NCBI GenBank assembly: GCA_029721515.1
Contig: CM056562.1
Location: 16,685,335-16,749,334, forward strand
Length of the DNA stretch: 64,000 bases
From: Synanceia verrucosa
Lineage: Eukaryota; Chordata; Actinopteri; Perciformes; Synanceiidae
Direction of reading: 5' to 3'
This document shows, in pieces, positions 36,424 through 48,020 of the stretch. Both the position numbers and the translations under genes were made by a program. The notes under the pieces were generated by a model, which did not search any database, had not been told where the DNA came from, and worked only from the letters and a program-made list of their open reading frames with translations. The first letter of the stretch is position 1, and the number at the start of each line of letters is the position of its first letter.

Positions 36424-36620
36424 TATTGTTAATCACTATTCATGCTACACGAACATTTGTTAAGCAAAAGCTGCTAAAAATATTTAGCTTCGATGTTCGC
36501 CTGTGATATGAATTACCACAGGAAGTGAAACGGTGCTTTTAAAAAGGGCGCCGTGTGGGAACAAATCCCAGCGTAACAAGGTTCCACAACATGCCTCTCT
36601 TCACCGCTTCACATTTTGTC
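36424..36620 (-). promoter_or_regulatory. wdr11: wdr11 5'UTR and putative promoter
   Basis: Sequence immediately upstream of the wdr11 ATG. It contains a CAGGAAGTG ETS-type motif at 36519-36527, about 100 bases upstream of the ATG, and a GTGGGAA (RBPJ-like) motif at 36555-36561 beside a short GC-rich patch (GGGCGCC). No TATA box is obvious and there is no CpG island. Transcription start and 5'UTR length cannot be read from sequence. The motif calls are inference. Confidence 0.4.
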
Positions 36621-38329
36621 AATGCAGAACCAAAATGTTTTTGAAATTAATACATTTTCTCAAAATATCATTATTGATATGAAAAAATAAAAAAATATAT
36701 ATTTACATCCAAACTGTGCTTATAAATTGTGAAACTGTCAAAAGTGGAAAAAATGGGACAGGATTTGTTGTTGCTTGTTTTGCAAATGCACAAGGGTTAT
36801 TCATGTCTAAGAACTGGGGAACTTGTTTTATTTCCAACCAACGTTTAGTTTATATAAAAAAAACAGTTTAAATTAAATGTCACCAATTAAATCCAAAATT
36901 ACAAAAAAAAACATGTGAAATACTCTCCTTGTTATTCAAATATTGTACAAGTCATTTCATTCTAAAAGCTCAGCTGAATGTGTCATGATCCAGATCCTCA
37001 ACCTATTTTTCAATCACCAGAAAGTATTAAAACATAGTATCCTATCATTTTACGTCCCATAATAGCTTGATAAATGTTTACAACATGTAATGATATCCAA
37101 CAGGCCCAGGAATTCAGCCATCATTATAATTTGCCCCCTGTGTGATTGCCATCTGACACTGATGATCTTGTGCTGACTGAGTGTATAAGAAATACAGAAA
37201 TACTGAAGAGACCTCGCTGGGTTCAGAGGTATGCTGCTCTGAGCAGTGTCCCTCAGGGAGGTGGTGGTGTCATATTGTGTAGTATAATGGGCTTGGAAGT
37301 ATCAAGGGAGAGCAGTGAATGGCTTTAGGCCATCACAGCTGTGTGACTTAAATATAAACTACCATAAATAACTGCTGGCAGCTCTAATTGTCCAAATCTT
37401 TTTATTTCATGTCACTTCCTCCCTGCAGTGTCACAAGCTGGCACAATGGTTGATACAGTGGAACACAGCCATGACTCCAGGGGAAGAACACCTGTCCTGG
37501 ATGATTTTTGATCAACACATCCTATATGACACATGTTCAAAGTTATTATTACAGTCAAAATTGTCTTTATATTCTGCCATGGATAACTCTCACTATTTAA
37601 CAGCAAAGAATTTCATGCAAGATAAAGTCAGACTATGACATTCGGGCAGAAATTAGCCTTCAAGTTTGAGATTTTTTCCTCTGGTGAGCAGAGACAAAGC
37701 TTCCACTGGAATGCAAAGACATTTTACCAAGGACGTTTTTCTGGAACAGTTTAGTGACTTTTCCGCTGATAGCATTTGACTGATTCTCATGAAAGATGAC
37801 CTTTGAGAAAGCTATTTCTTTTAATTCTCCACACCAACTTTGACTTATTAATGAAACAAGTTAAGTCAGTACTAACAATGAATCCTATTTTTCCTCATTT
37901 GTAGAGAGGTTATAGAAACACTGACATAGAGAATAAGATAAAGATTATAGGCTGTTTTATTGAATGTGAATAAAACATTCACACTCTCCATTGTCGCACT
38001 GCATTTACATGCTGTGTTTTGTGGTAGAATTCCATGGATTATCTAACCTTTCAAACTATTTCTCATTCTCTGTATCATGACCTACAGTAAGTTGAATATA
38101 CAGATCCAGGTACAGGGGAAAGAAATACCAATATTCTTATATTCTCCTCTGTGGCAAACACACTTAATGAATGTTTTATATCTGTTATTGGATTTTTTTG
38201 GGGAAATCCCCTACAGCACTTTCTGATTTGCATGTTAATTGTCATTTGGTTGACTCAAAATTGCTTCTCACTTCTGTCAAAATGATCTTGTGGTCTTGTT
38301 TCTCTGCACATTCAGTGTATATACACGCA

Positions 38330-38330
<1 letters not shown>

Positions 38331-38369
<39 letters not shown>
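38331..38369. repeat. (CA)n microsatellite
   Basis: About 19 CA units. Confidence 0.97.
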
Positions 38370-38373
<4 letters not shown>

Positions 38374-38698
38374 CTGTCACATTCATCATAATTATTATAG
38401 GCCTGCTGTCTATAGGAGCACTGCTGAGCTGATATAGAATTATGATGCTATTTCTAACTGAGGCACACATTTTTTCAGTCAGTCAGATGTATAGCTTTTC
38501 CACACAAATTACTAAAGTTGTAGATATTTTCTGATGAGTTATGATCCAAATACACTGTGGAATTTAAAGTGCAGTCATGCATTTTGGTGTAAGATAAACA
38601 TGTATTATTCCATCCCAACGTGTCAAGAATGACTTAAAATAAAACCAGGCCTCTGGTAGAGGACCCAGGAGTATAACACGGATACCACCCTAAAAGGC

Positions 38699-38701
38699 TG
38701 T

Positions 38702-38782
<81 letters not shown>

Positions 38783-38790
38783 TGTATATA
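38699..38790. repeat. (TA)n microsatellite, interrupted
   Basis: About 90 bases of TA broken twice by ACTGTA (near 38739 and 38782); likely cruciform-prone. Confidence 0.97.
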
Positions 38791-41649
38791 TGGTAGAATT
38801 CTGTTAGAGGACCAATGTCTGCTCATGTTTACCTACAGTATTATCTGTCCCAAACAATCTGTCTAGCAAGTGTAATTGTCACTGCCCTTTCAGTTTTTGT
38901 CTCTTGTAACTCCTGAGAAAAAAATCAGTGTCTCAGCCTATCTAGGTGCACTCTCCTCCAGTCACTCAACCTCAGCTTTCCTCCTTTCTGTGATTGGAAA
39001 GAAAGCATTTAGTCAGGCTACCCTCGCAGGACAGGCATTATTTGAAATAGTGAAGGGTAATAAATCAGCCCTTTATTTCTTCCTCTTGTTTTTCTTCCTA
39101 AAGCCTTTAAGTCTCTGGGGCTGTGCGGCCAAGGCACCAGGGCAGCGATGTGTAATGAAGATTCTGTAATGAAAATAGAGTGCAGGCATAATCACACTTA
39201 GGGTCACGTAAAAACCCAATTAGTGCTCTGAGTGTTCTCAGTGCACTTCACTGCTGGCTATGAGCCGTGTGAAATGTCCCCATTATTTCTGCTACCATCT
39301 GTATTCAACCTTCGTTTAGTTAAGTTTATGTGTTTATGAACATGTTGAAATGTTTTATTCATATACTGCATGACTTGTAAATCTAGCCTACATATGAATC
39401 ATGAATGCTGGATGTTTAAGCCCAAGTTGCAAGTTTTTGGCAATTAATTTCAGTTAAACAATACCATGTTTACTTAACGGGTAATAACATAACATTTGAA
39501 ATAACTAATAAACAACAAAACATATATTCAATGCACCCACATGCTCTGCTGCTTTAGGCTTACTTGACATGCTACAGCTAATATTAGTTGTAATAGCAAA
39601 TTTTTCAATAGATGTTAATTTCAAAATGCCTTGATGACTTTTCTCTTCTTTGTCTATATTCACTTTTACTTTAATCACTAGTTACTACTATATTACTAGT
39701 TATAGACGTTGTTGTGCAGTGCTGAATATGGATGTTGCCATTTGATGCAGCCCATTGCACCAGTCCTTTGGCAGGTCACAGTCCCACTGTTATATTAAGG
39801 TGAAGCACTTGCAGTGCCATTACCACCTGTCACTTGCTGTTTGTTACCATTATATAAACCATGAAAAATGGATAGACTCAAACATTGTTGCCATGTTGAA
39901 AACAAGGCTGACATTTTGACATTCTTGCTGAATTCATATTCTGTAGGCCTACAGTATGTCCCAAACATCTTGCTCAGCCCCTAAAAATATTACTCTGTAA
40001 TATATTTTGCACAATACAGAACAAAGAGAAGTCATGCAGATGCAAAGGGTCCCCTTATCGTCATCATCAGCAGCAGCTCTCCAAACGTTTAAAGCACACA
40101 ACAAAATTCAACCCATTATGTTTTATGTTTCTCAGAGATGACAGACTAAAGCCCTCAGAGTCTGTATGCTCTCCCAGCCTTTTGATCTTCACATCAGCAG
40201 AATTCCCTCTGAGAGCTTTTGTGGGTATAAGGAAGATGACACAGCAGGGCAACGGAATTCTCATTGATTTCTCTAAAACTGTAGCGGTCCATAAGGGAGT
40301 TTCAAGTTCATGTCACATCTGAGTTCACTTGAAAAGTTTAAAGGAGCTGGAAAAAAAAAAGTCCAAATGTGTTTCTTTCAGCGTTCTCATCACCAGATTG
40401 AACCTTCTGTTGCTCATGAAGCATGACAGAGCCACACGGATGGACGGCGCTTTGAATCATGTCTCCACAGTATGTTAACACCTTTCTCCCATATTTCAGT
40501 CTCATCTGACGGTTACAGCACTAGATGTCAGGATGAGTTATGATGTCCCCATGAGATCTCCCTGATTTACTTTTGTCATCCAGGCAATTGAACATCTGTT
40601 ATATGAGCATGAAAAAAAGCCTGAATAAGTCGTAGAGTAAAGGTATTGTCGTCTGTGTAATTGGCAGCACTGGTTCGAGCACTTCTCCTGGCGTGAAATT
40701 GATTCTAAATAACTGGCTTGTAACACCAAAATGAGTCATAATTTTATGCTCAGGCTGCATCATTTGTTCACACTGGGAAAATGATATATAATGGACACAT
40801 TAAATTTATCATAAATGCAGCATGACATAAGGGTTCTAATAAATATTGTCATCTAGTATAGAAAAGGGGGCTTTTTACCATTTGACCTTACCCAACATCC
40901 ATTTCACGCAGACATACAGGCTTCAGCATATGACTTTTGGCTGATAATATACAGTACTGTATAATGAACATTGTTTAGTATCATCATTTCATGAAAGCCC
41001 AACAAGAGGATGCTGCTGCTGTACTGCATATGTTCTGACTTCAGAATAGTCTGAAATCACCCATAAAGGAAGGTGATTTTCATCAAATAAATGCAAATGA
41101 AGGACATGTATCTGTACAATATCTCTGTGGAGATAATATGGAGCAATAAAAGCATCTGAGGCACGTCTGAGTGCAAAGTAGAAGGTGAAAATGAGAGTGC
41201 TTTTGTCAGATTGTGCCAATGGATTAACATTACTGTGTTTATTGCACAGTGAAAAAAAAATGAAATACACATTTGAATGTTGAGTTCAAAAGTTCACTCT
41301 TTGACCTTAAAAACAATTATTACAGCCAACACTGTGGGAAAGCTGTATACTTGACATTTACATGACAACTGAGCAGATGGAGTTTGCTCATAAAACCAAA
41401 TGACACAAACCAAAGATCAGATGCTAAATGGAACTTGACTTGAGATTGTTCTGTTAACATTTGGTAACACATTATAGCAACATCCTGAATAAACAAGCGG
41501 AGACACATAAAACATGCAGGTTCCTACACACAACAAAGTGTTCACTGGTGGGCTGATGAGTAAAGAACTTTATATAAAAACTATATAAATAATAATCCAT
41601 GACCTTCACAATTTCAATATAATTAGACATTACAGTCAACATGGTGTTG

Positions 41650-41688
41650 GTGTTTTCACAGCGCTAGCAGAGAGCGCTGTGAAAACAC
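41650..41688. repeat. perfect 16-bp inverted repeat (hairpin)
   Basis: Left arm GTGTTTTCACAGCGCT (41650-41665), 7-base loop, right arm AGCGCTGTGAAAACAC (41673-41688). Pairing is perfect. Too short for a normal pre-miRNA and not followed by a T run on either strand, so not a standard terminator. Function unknown. Confidence 0.85.
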
Positions 41689-42573
41689 GAAATGTGGGAA
41701 TATATAGTATTTTGAATGAGACGTGCATCACTGTTTATACCATACTACAGCTAATTGGTTGTTGTCCTCTCATTTTTCACCCATCTCCACATAGCATGTG
41801 TGTTTGCGGACAAGCGTTGTAGCAACTGAGGGTTAGCACTAATGGACGCCTTTAAGCCTTCATGTTTATTCTTGTATACTCAGGCATTCACTCCTTAATA
41901 GTGGAGATATGAGTGGGATGGAGCTTAGTTAAACTATGCATTACACTGGTCATTAAGCCCTTTCTGAACCATAATCTACAGACTCAAACTATTTAAATAT
42001 TAGAGTAAATGAGTCATTAGGCACTCAGTTAAGAGAAAAGACTAAAATTGACCAAGGCACTGAGATAAATAGACAAGCAATGTACTTCCTTTTAGCTTAA
42101 ACCATCACATGTCAGTTTCATTTTGCAGGGACTGTAGAAAGAATATTTACAGTAGCAGTAACAGTGTCACATAAACCTGACCCCAAGAGAACCATAAGCT
42201 GTGCTTCTGGTCTCCGAGCCACGCTCGACACCTCATCAACACAAAACACACCATGCTGATGTGGCTGTCAGCGTAACTCATAATCATCCTTGCGACAGCG
42301 TCACTCTTTATGTTGTGTTGAGGTCTAATAAATGACGAGGTGACGGGACAGTCAGACATGGAATGCCGTTAAAGAAGACAAGCTTCTCCCGAGGAGGAGT
42401 GTAAACAAAATGAATTAGAGCTTGGCTGTGTGATGTGTCAGTAGAGTAGGGATGGTATGGGGATGGTTTGCCTTTTCTAACACAGTATGCGACCAGCTAA
42501 ATGTGATAATGGAGTCTATAAATCTCCAGCATGATAAGCTTCAGACGTCTTCCAGTCATGCAAATCATATTTG

Positions 42574-42813
42574 TTAACTAGTGCCAGCCCTTTTTTAAAA
42601 CCAAAAGTGCCTTGTGCCAGCATTTTTGGCCATTATGAGTCATATTTCATGATGCACAGAATATTTTGTACTATGACACTGAAAACACAGACTAGCTCAA
42701 ATGAAAGAAGAGACTCACTATTTCATCATGAAAAAAATAAGGGAAAATATATATTTTTATGGAACTCAGGCGTTCTATTTTAAAAGACGTGTCCATGGCA
42801 CTCAAAGAGTTAA
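42574..42813 (+). mobile_element. piggyBac-like MITE, copy C
   Basis: 240 bases. The left end is TTAACTAGTGCCAGCC, with a four-base deletion relative to copy B; the right end is CATGGCACTCAAAGAGTTAA. Shares GTGCCTTGTGCCAGC and GCTCAAATGAAAGAAGAG with copy B, in the same orientation. Lacks the B-specific block containing the ACAAATTCC segment. Confidence 0.7.
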
Positions 42814-44552
42814 TCACCCACACATTTTTCTATATGATTAAAATCTTGCATACTTACATACCAATGCAGAGCTGTGTGATATTTCTTCCATTTACAGACT
42901 TAGTCCCACATCCTTGATCAATGTACACACACTAATAGTTCATTTGACCTTCTAGCAATGTTATTTGGCTCTTTTGTGTCAGCTTGTGTAAAGTGGCATT
43001 TTATAGAGTTAGTTTCTCTCGTACCCTAAGAGAAAGTGTGAAAGTGCATGTCTGACAACCTTGTTGGTAAGGGTAACTAACGAATGTAGTTGCCAGGGAT
43101 ACACTTAAATCATTGCCAGATACCGTGGGAAGACAAAGAGAGATAAGAGAAATAAAGAAAGAGAGAGAGAATTTTTTTCTTAGTTTAGTTTGTCTTTGTC
43201 TCCAGGCAGGCTTTATAATTTTAAAGAATATTGATTTGATGCAAAGTTGAATAAATGCAATGGAGGGAGTGAAAGTGAAATGGAAGGCTGAAAGGAGAAA
43301 TCCACAGTAAGCGTGTTCATTAGTACAAGTTTGCTGCACAGTGAGACTCTGCTGCACTCCAATCTCTTCCTCCACCGACGGAGACTTACATTCCCAACCC
43401 AACATTCAGACTGACAAAGGATTACAGGACTCACCTGTGCACCTGTATACAGTATATGTGCCCATGTGTGTACAGTATACACTCAATATTTGTGTTTACT
43501 GGTGCATGTAGGCTTGATTTAGAGACACTTCATCTCAGAGTTATCACCAGAGAAAGGTGATAACATACTGTGGAGACATGATTCAAAGTGCCGTCCATGA
43601 CAGAGTATCTCAGTTTCAGTTAAGCTTGATTACTTTCCAAAAGCAAAGATGCATGACAGCTCTATATTTATTGATGAATGCCTTGCCACAAGTATGATTG
43701 TGTGTGTTTATGCCACTGAGCGAGAAAAATAACAATATGTGTGATAAAGAGGAGCAAAGGCCACAAGAAACAACATTGAGGAAAGTAGTTTGTTTGCAGT
43801 CCCTGAAGTGAAAGTAAACCTTCACCTCTGGTTGTTTATGTAACACCTCTGTCAGAGAGCAGATGTCTTGTTTTTGCCAGGTCGAATCAAGACGAGAAGA
43901 GCTGGAAGACTGACTGCATTACAGTATGGAGGATGTCTCTAAACTCTTCTGGACCATTGTTATTATTGTTATTATTATTATTTGATCAGTGACCAAATGA
44001 AACATCTGGTTTTTCTCCAACTCAAATATTGATGTTATTAAGATGAAACCTCTGCTTTTTCATCTCTACTCTGGATATCAAGGAGAATGATGTCATCATT
44101 CATGTTTATTTTTGATAACATCTTTTCCAAAAAACTACAACTGTAAGCTATATAACTATAATTATATTGTGTTAGATATATGACTGTACAATTAAAATTA
44201 TAATGGCATTATTTATTACTTATTTTTATCCATGTATTTGGCCAAAATCCATGAATTTACAAAGAATTTCACATATAGAAACTATCCGACAACACCTCCA
44301 AATTAAACAACAAAATATACAATACAACTTGACAACGACACATATGAGCCTTTTCTGCTGCCCCAGTCAGTAGTACAGGATGTATGAGGATATGCTGCAT
44401 GGTAACAATATGAATCACATGGTTACAGTCAGGGAACGACTGCAGAAGAAACCATGGTTGAAAAAATTGGTTGTTGTTTTATCCATCCATCCAGGCCCTC
44501 TGTCTGTTCCTCAATGATAATGTTAACTAAAGAGTCAATTCTTATGCCTGCA

Positions 44553-44720
44553 TGATTCAAGATTCAAGATTCACAAGCTTTATTTGTCACATGCATAACT
44601 GTACATGTACAACAGCAGTGAAATGAAATTCACAACAACTCCGCTGGCTGTGCATTTGGAAAACATAAATAAATTTAAAAGCAAGAGGCAGCCCCTAACA
44701 CCTGGAACTGGGATTCAGGA
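44553..44720 (-). mobile_element. LINE 3' end fragment
   Basis: Begins with tandem ATTCAAG units (ATTCAAGATTCAAGATTC), then CTTTATTTGTCACATGC and GTGAAATGAAATTC. This is the reverse-oriented 3' end typical of fish non-LTR retrotransposons with simple-repeat tails, as I recall. The element therefore points to the minus strand. The right boundary is uncertain. Confidence 0.55.
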
Positions 44721-47520
44721 CCCGTCTGACCTCTAGTATAAAAATATAATAATAATCATCTAGCCTGTACACAAATCTTAAACAAAACTGTATGTACATC
44801 ACAGAAGAAATGGTAAAAGAGGGAAATTACTAATACTAGAGTACTAGAATGAGTGTTTTTGTTGACTAACCATACCATTTATAATATCTAGTGGCAACGT
44901 ACAGATATTATGGAAATCAAGAATTTACAAAACCTTAGCACTGGATGCAAAAAAAACCCTCTATAGTCTGAATGCATATAAATGCACCAAGACTATTGTC
45001 ATACACCCCCCATTGGGTTAAACCGACACAGCATAAGACCTTCATCCCCAATAGTTAATAATAAATTCATCGTTCCAAAAGAGCCAATTCAGTTATTCAC
45101 ACAAACAAAAATGTTCTGTCCTGTAGCACTCACATAATAACATCACAGACATCATGTCTAATTTCACATTCATCAATATTGCCCATCTACAGTTCCTCCT
45201 AAAAGCTGTCATGATGAAGTAAACTCTGTGAAAAGAAACAGAATACCAGATCATGGAAGGAGTCATTCTTAACGAGAGTCATAACAGTAGAGGTGAACTT
45301 TCAATGGCATAAGACAATGTGATGCAGTCATGGCTAAATAATGACTTAACCGCCTGCTTCAGGAGATCAAAAGTGACTTTGATATTTCTCACTAAGGTCA
45401 TTCAACTCCTGTAGAGCCAAGGGTTGAAATTTGGTGAGAGTAACGACTGGGAATGAAATCAAAGTCTGTCACACACTTGTTTTTGGCTCTGGTGACCTGC
45501 TCTAACCATTACTGGCCTTTAAAATGAGCAGCGCAGCAGCTGATGGTAAGACTAGATGAGCCTGGGTGCTGATGGGTAATCAATCATCCTCACTGCTGTG
45601 ATGAGAGCAGGTTCCACAGCAGTGATCCGGAGGCAGCAACAAGGAGGCAGGAGAGAGGAAGCGATGACAGGGTGGAAGGAGAGAGGAGGTAAGTGAGATA
45701 AAGTGCAACAGAGTGGAAAAGACAAAGTTTGATCACTTCGCTAGCAGGCAGGGAACCGAGACCTTAGCTTAAACTTCCACCTTAAACTTTAAAACTCAAC
45801 AATTTCACATGTACTTTTAGAAAATAAAAACTATTGCTCTTTGCTTTGAGAGTTGTGCGTAGATCCCCCCAATGCGTCCATTCCAAAAACCAGTATTAAA
45901 ACACCAGGCCATTTTTGAGGACTGCTTCACAAAGCTGTGTTTTCATCAGATGTGAGGGAAAATTGGATTGTGTTATTCTCTGAACAGGTGATGAATTTAT
46001 TTTGCTTGGCGAACAGTTTGATTATGGTTCCTGTGTGTTACAGTCATTCAGGAAGTGATTTTTTGCCCTGCAGCTATTCATCACCTGTCAACTACTTGGC
46101 CAGGTGGGAGCTAAAATGACTTTTAAATGTGACTTACAAATGTGGGGTTTGTATGTGTGTAGCAGCCATGAACCATATAGATTTAGGTTTATTGTCCCAT
46201 ATAACAACACACATATATAGACATTTAAATGGACACATTCTTTGTCAAACATTCATGAGGATTGGTCGAGGCTGTTCCTGCAGAAAGGACAAAGCTCCGA
46301 ATGGAGTGACCTCTTCTCCATTGAAGAGTCCTGTATCTCCAACCAGAGACTCTCCTTCATCCAGATGGACATCCTGTTCCCAGACTCTATAGCGAGTGTT
46401 GGGAACACCCATAAACACATTTGATTCGATGTGATTTATCAATCTTTAAAATATACATAATATGAGAGAAGGAACTCAGCTGTAAAGCACATTATGTGAA
46501 ATCATTCAGTTTGATACAACACTCTTGTAAAGGAAAAGGAACTGGGCTGTCAAGTCAACCTGCATTTTTGGACAACAAAGGACTACAGTTTGAGTACTTT
46601 GAGCCTGAACTATTGTCAAAAAGAGGCAAATTTATGCTTACTCCTCCTCCTCCCTCCTTCTTTCCCCATTTCCTCCAACATGATTTGATTCCAAGGTCTT
46701 TTCTTTTTAGGGGTGTTGAATAAAACATGGTACCTAACTCCGCTTAGTTGTTGACGTAAGTTTCTGTGCAGTTTGCTGTACAGTATATTGATGCTGAAAC
46801 ACATTCATATTGATGGTGTGCACCTCAAGAGGTTACCACTGAATTTGCCCTCTGAATGTGTCACTGGAATAAATAATGAATCCCTCAAAGAAAAACATTT
46901 TGACCACGTGAACTCACTGAATTTTTACACGTGGCATATTAAAACTGAAGGGTGGTTAAGCTTCTACAAGGTAGTGATTATATGAAAACACATTAAGACA
47001 GGATGTGGGCTGACGCTGTCTGTAGAAATTAACACAAACAAGCCTTATTTCCCACTTCAATGCTGTGTTGCTGTTAGCACCCATTACCATGCCCTAAAAT
47101 ATGACCCAAAAAAGCATTTTTATGAATATTTTATTGCAAACCGCTGTCATTCAAGAAAGTTTGCAATTTTAAATAGCTGTCACAAGGAGATGAATAAATT
47201 GAACATAAACATGAAGCAGCTCTGTTCGAATGTGCATGCTCACCAGGACTGAAAACACTTTCCTCTATATTTCCTGTACTGTGCACATCAGTAAATATGT
47301 GTTTGTCTTGCATCTTAGCAGAGTGCTTATTAAAGTAAGCTTGGGAACTTATTAAGAAGCAGGTTGAACAGTAGCATGGTTTCACAGTGAACTCAGACGT
47401 CTACAGCGCTGTAACTGGTGTCGATGGAGGACGCAGCACTGACCTTTTAACCACTCAGTAGGTGGGAGTTGTTAAAGTTCAGACACTGCAGCTGGCTCAA
47501 AAAAGTCTCCACATTATTAA

Positions 47521-48020
47521 CTGATTAGATTAGATTAGATTAGATTCTATTGTCATTACACATGTACAGGTACAGAGCAATGAAATGGAGTTTAATATCT
47601 AACCAGAGGTACAATAAGCAGTAAGTACATGTGGCATAAATAGTGTGTATATAAGCAGTGCGCTAAAACATATGAACCATATTTACAGATAAAATGTGCA
47701 GGTGAGACCATATATACATATATACATACAGAGAAATGAGCAATGACTGATTGAGGTACTATGAGCATATTATACAGATTGTAGTGCGTTAAATGTAGGT
47801 AGACTATAATCAGGAGCTATAACATAAATTATAGTAAAGGAGATGGGCAGATGATAGATTAGGCAATACAAAATACAGATAAAGTGAGCATTAAACATAA
47901 ATAAATAATAAGCAGTAGCTCCCTAATGTTGGAGGGTCAGAACAGTCCATGTGCAGGGTGGGAGGAGTCCTTGAGAAGGCTGCGAGCTCGACAAAGACAG
48001 CACTTCTTCTGGACGAGGTC
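47521..48020 (-). mobile_element. LINE 3' end (L2-like) with (TTAGA)n-type tail
   Basis: The left edge is (GATTA)n at 47522-47546, then TCTATTGTCATTACACATG and GCAATGAAATGGAG, the reverse of a LINE 3'UTR end. At the far end (minus strand, about 48018-47936) the frame reads RARSLLKDSSHPAHGLF and then a stop. That resembles the Asp-x-Ser-His-Pro-Ala-His-x-Leu-Phe stretch at the C-terminus of fish L2-type reverse transcriptases. The rest of ORF2 is absent (5' truncation). Family call from memory. Confidence 0.6.

Larger units (their letters stand above)
36621..44552. other. intergenic, wdr11-plpp4, left part
   Basis: No coding exon, tRNA or other RNA gene is supported on either strand. Contains a CA microsatellite (38331-38369), a TA microsatellite (38699-38790), a perfect hairpin (41650-41688) and piggyBac-like MITE copy C (42574-42813). 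In human a lncRNA (WDR11-AS1) starts near the WDR11 promoter; nothing in this sequence proves a fish equivalent. Confidence 0.7.

Noticed and set aside
47522..47546. GATTA repeats as an interstitial telomere or satellite
   Set aside because: Unit is not TTAGGG, and the adjacent sequence identifies it as the tail of a LINE 3' end.
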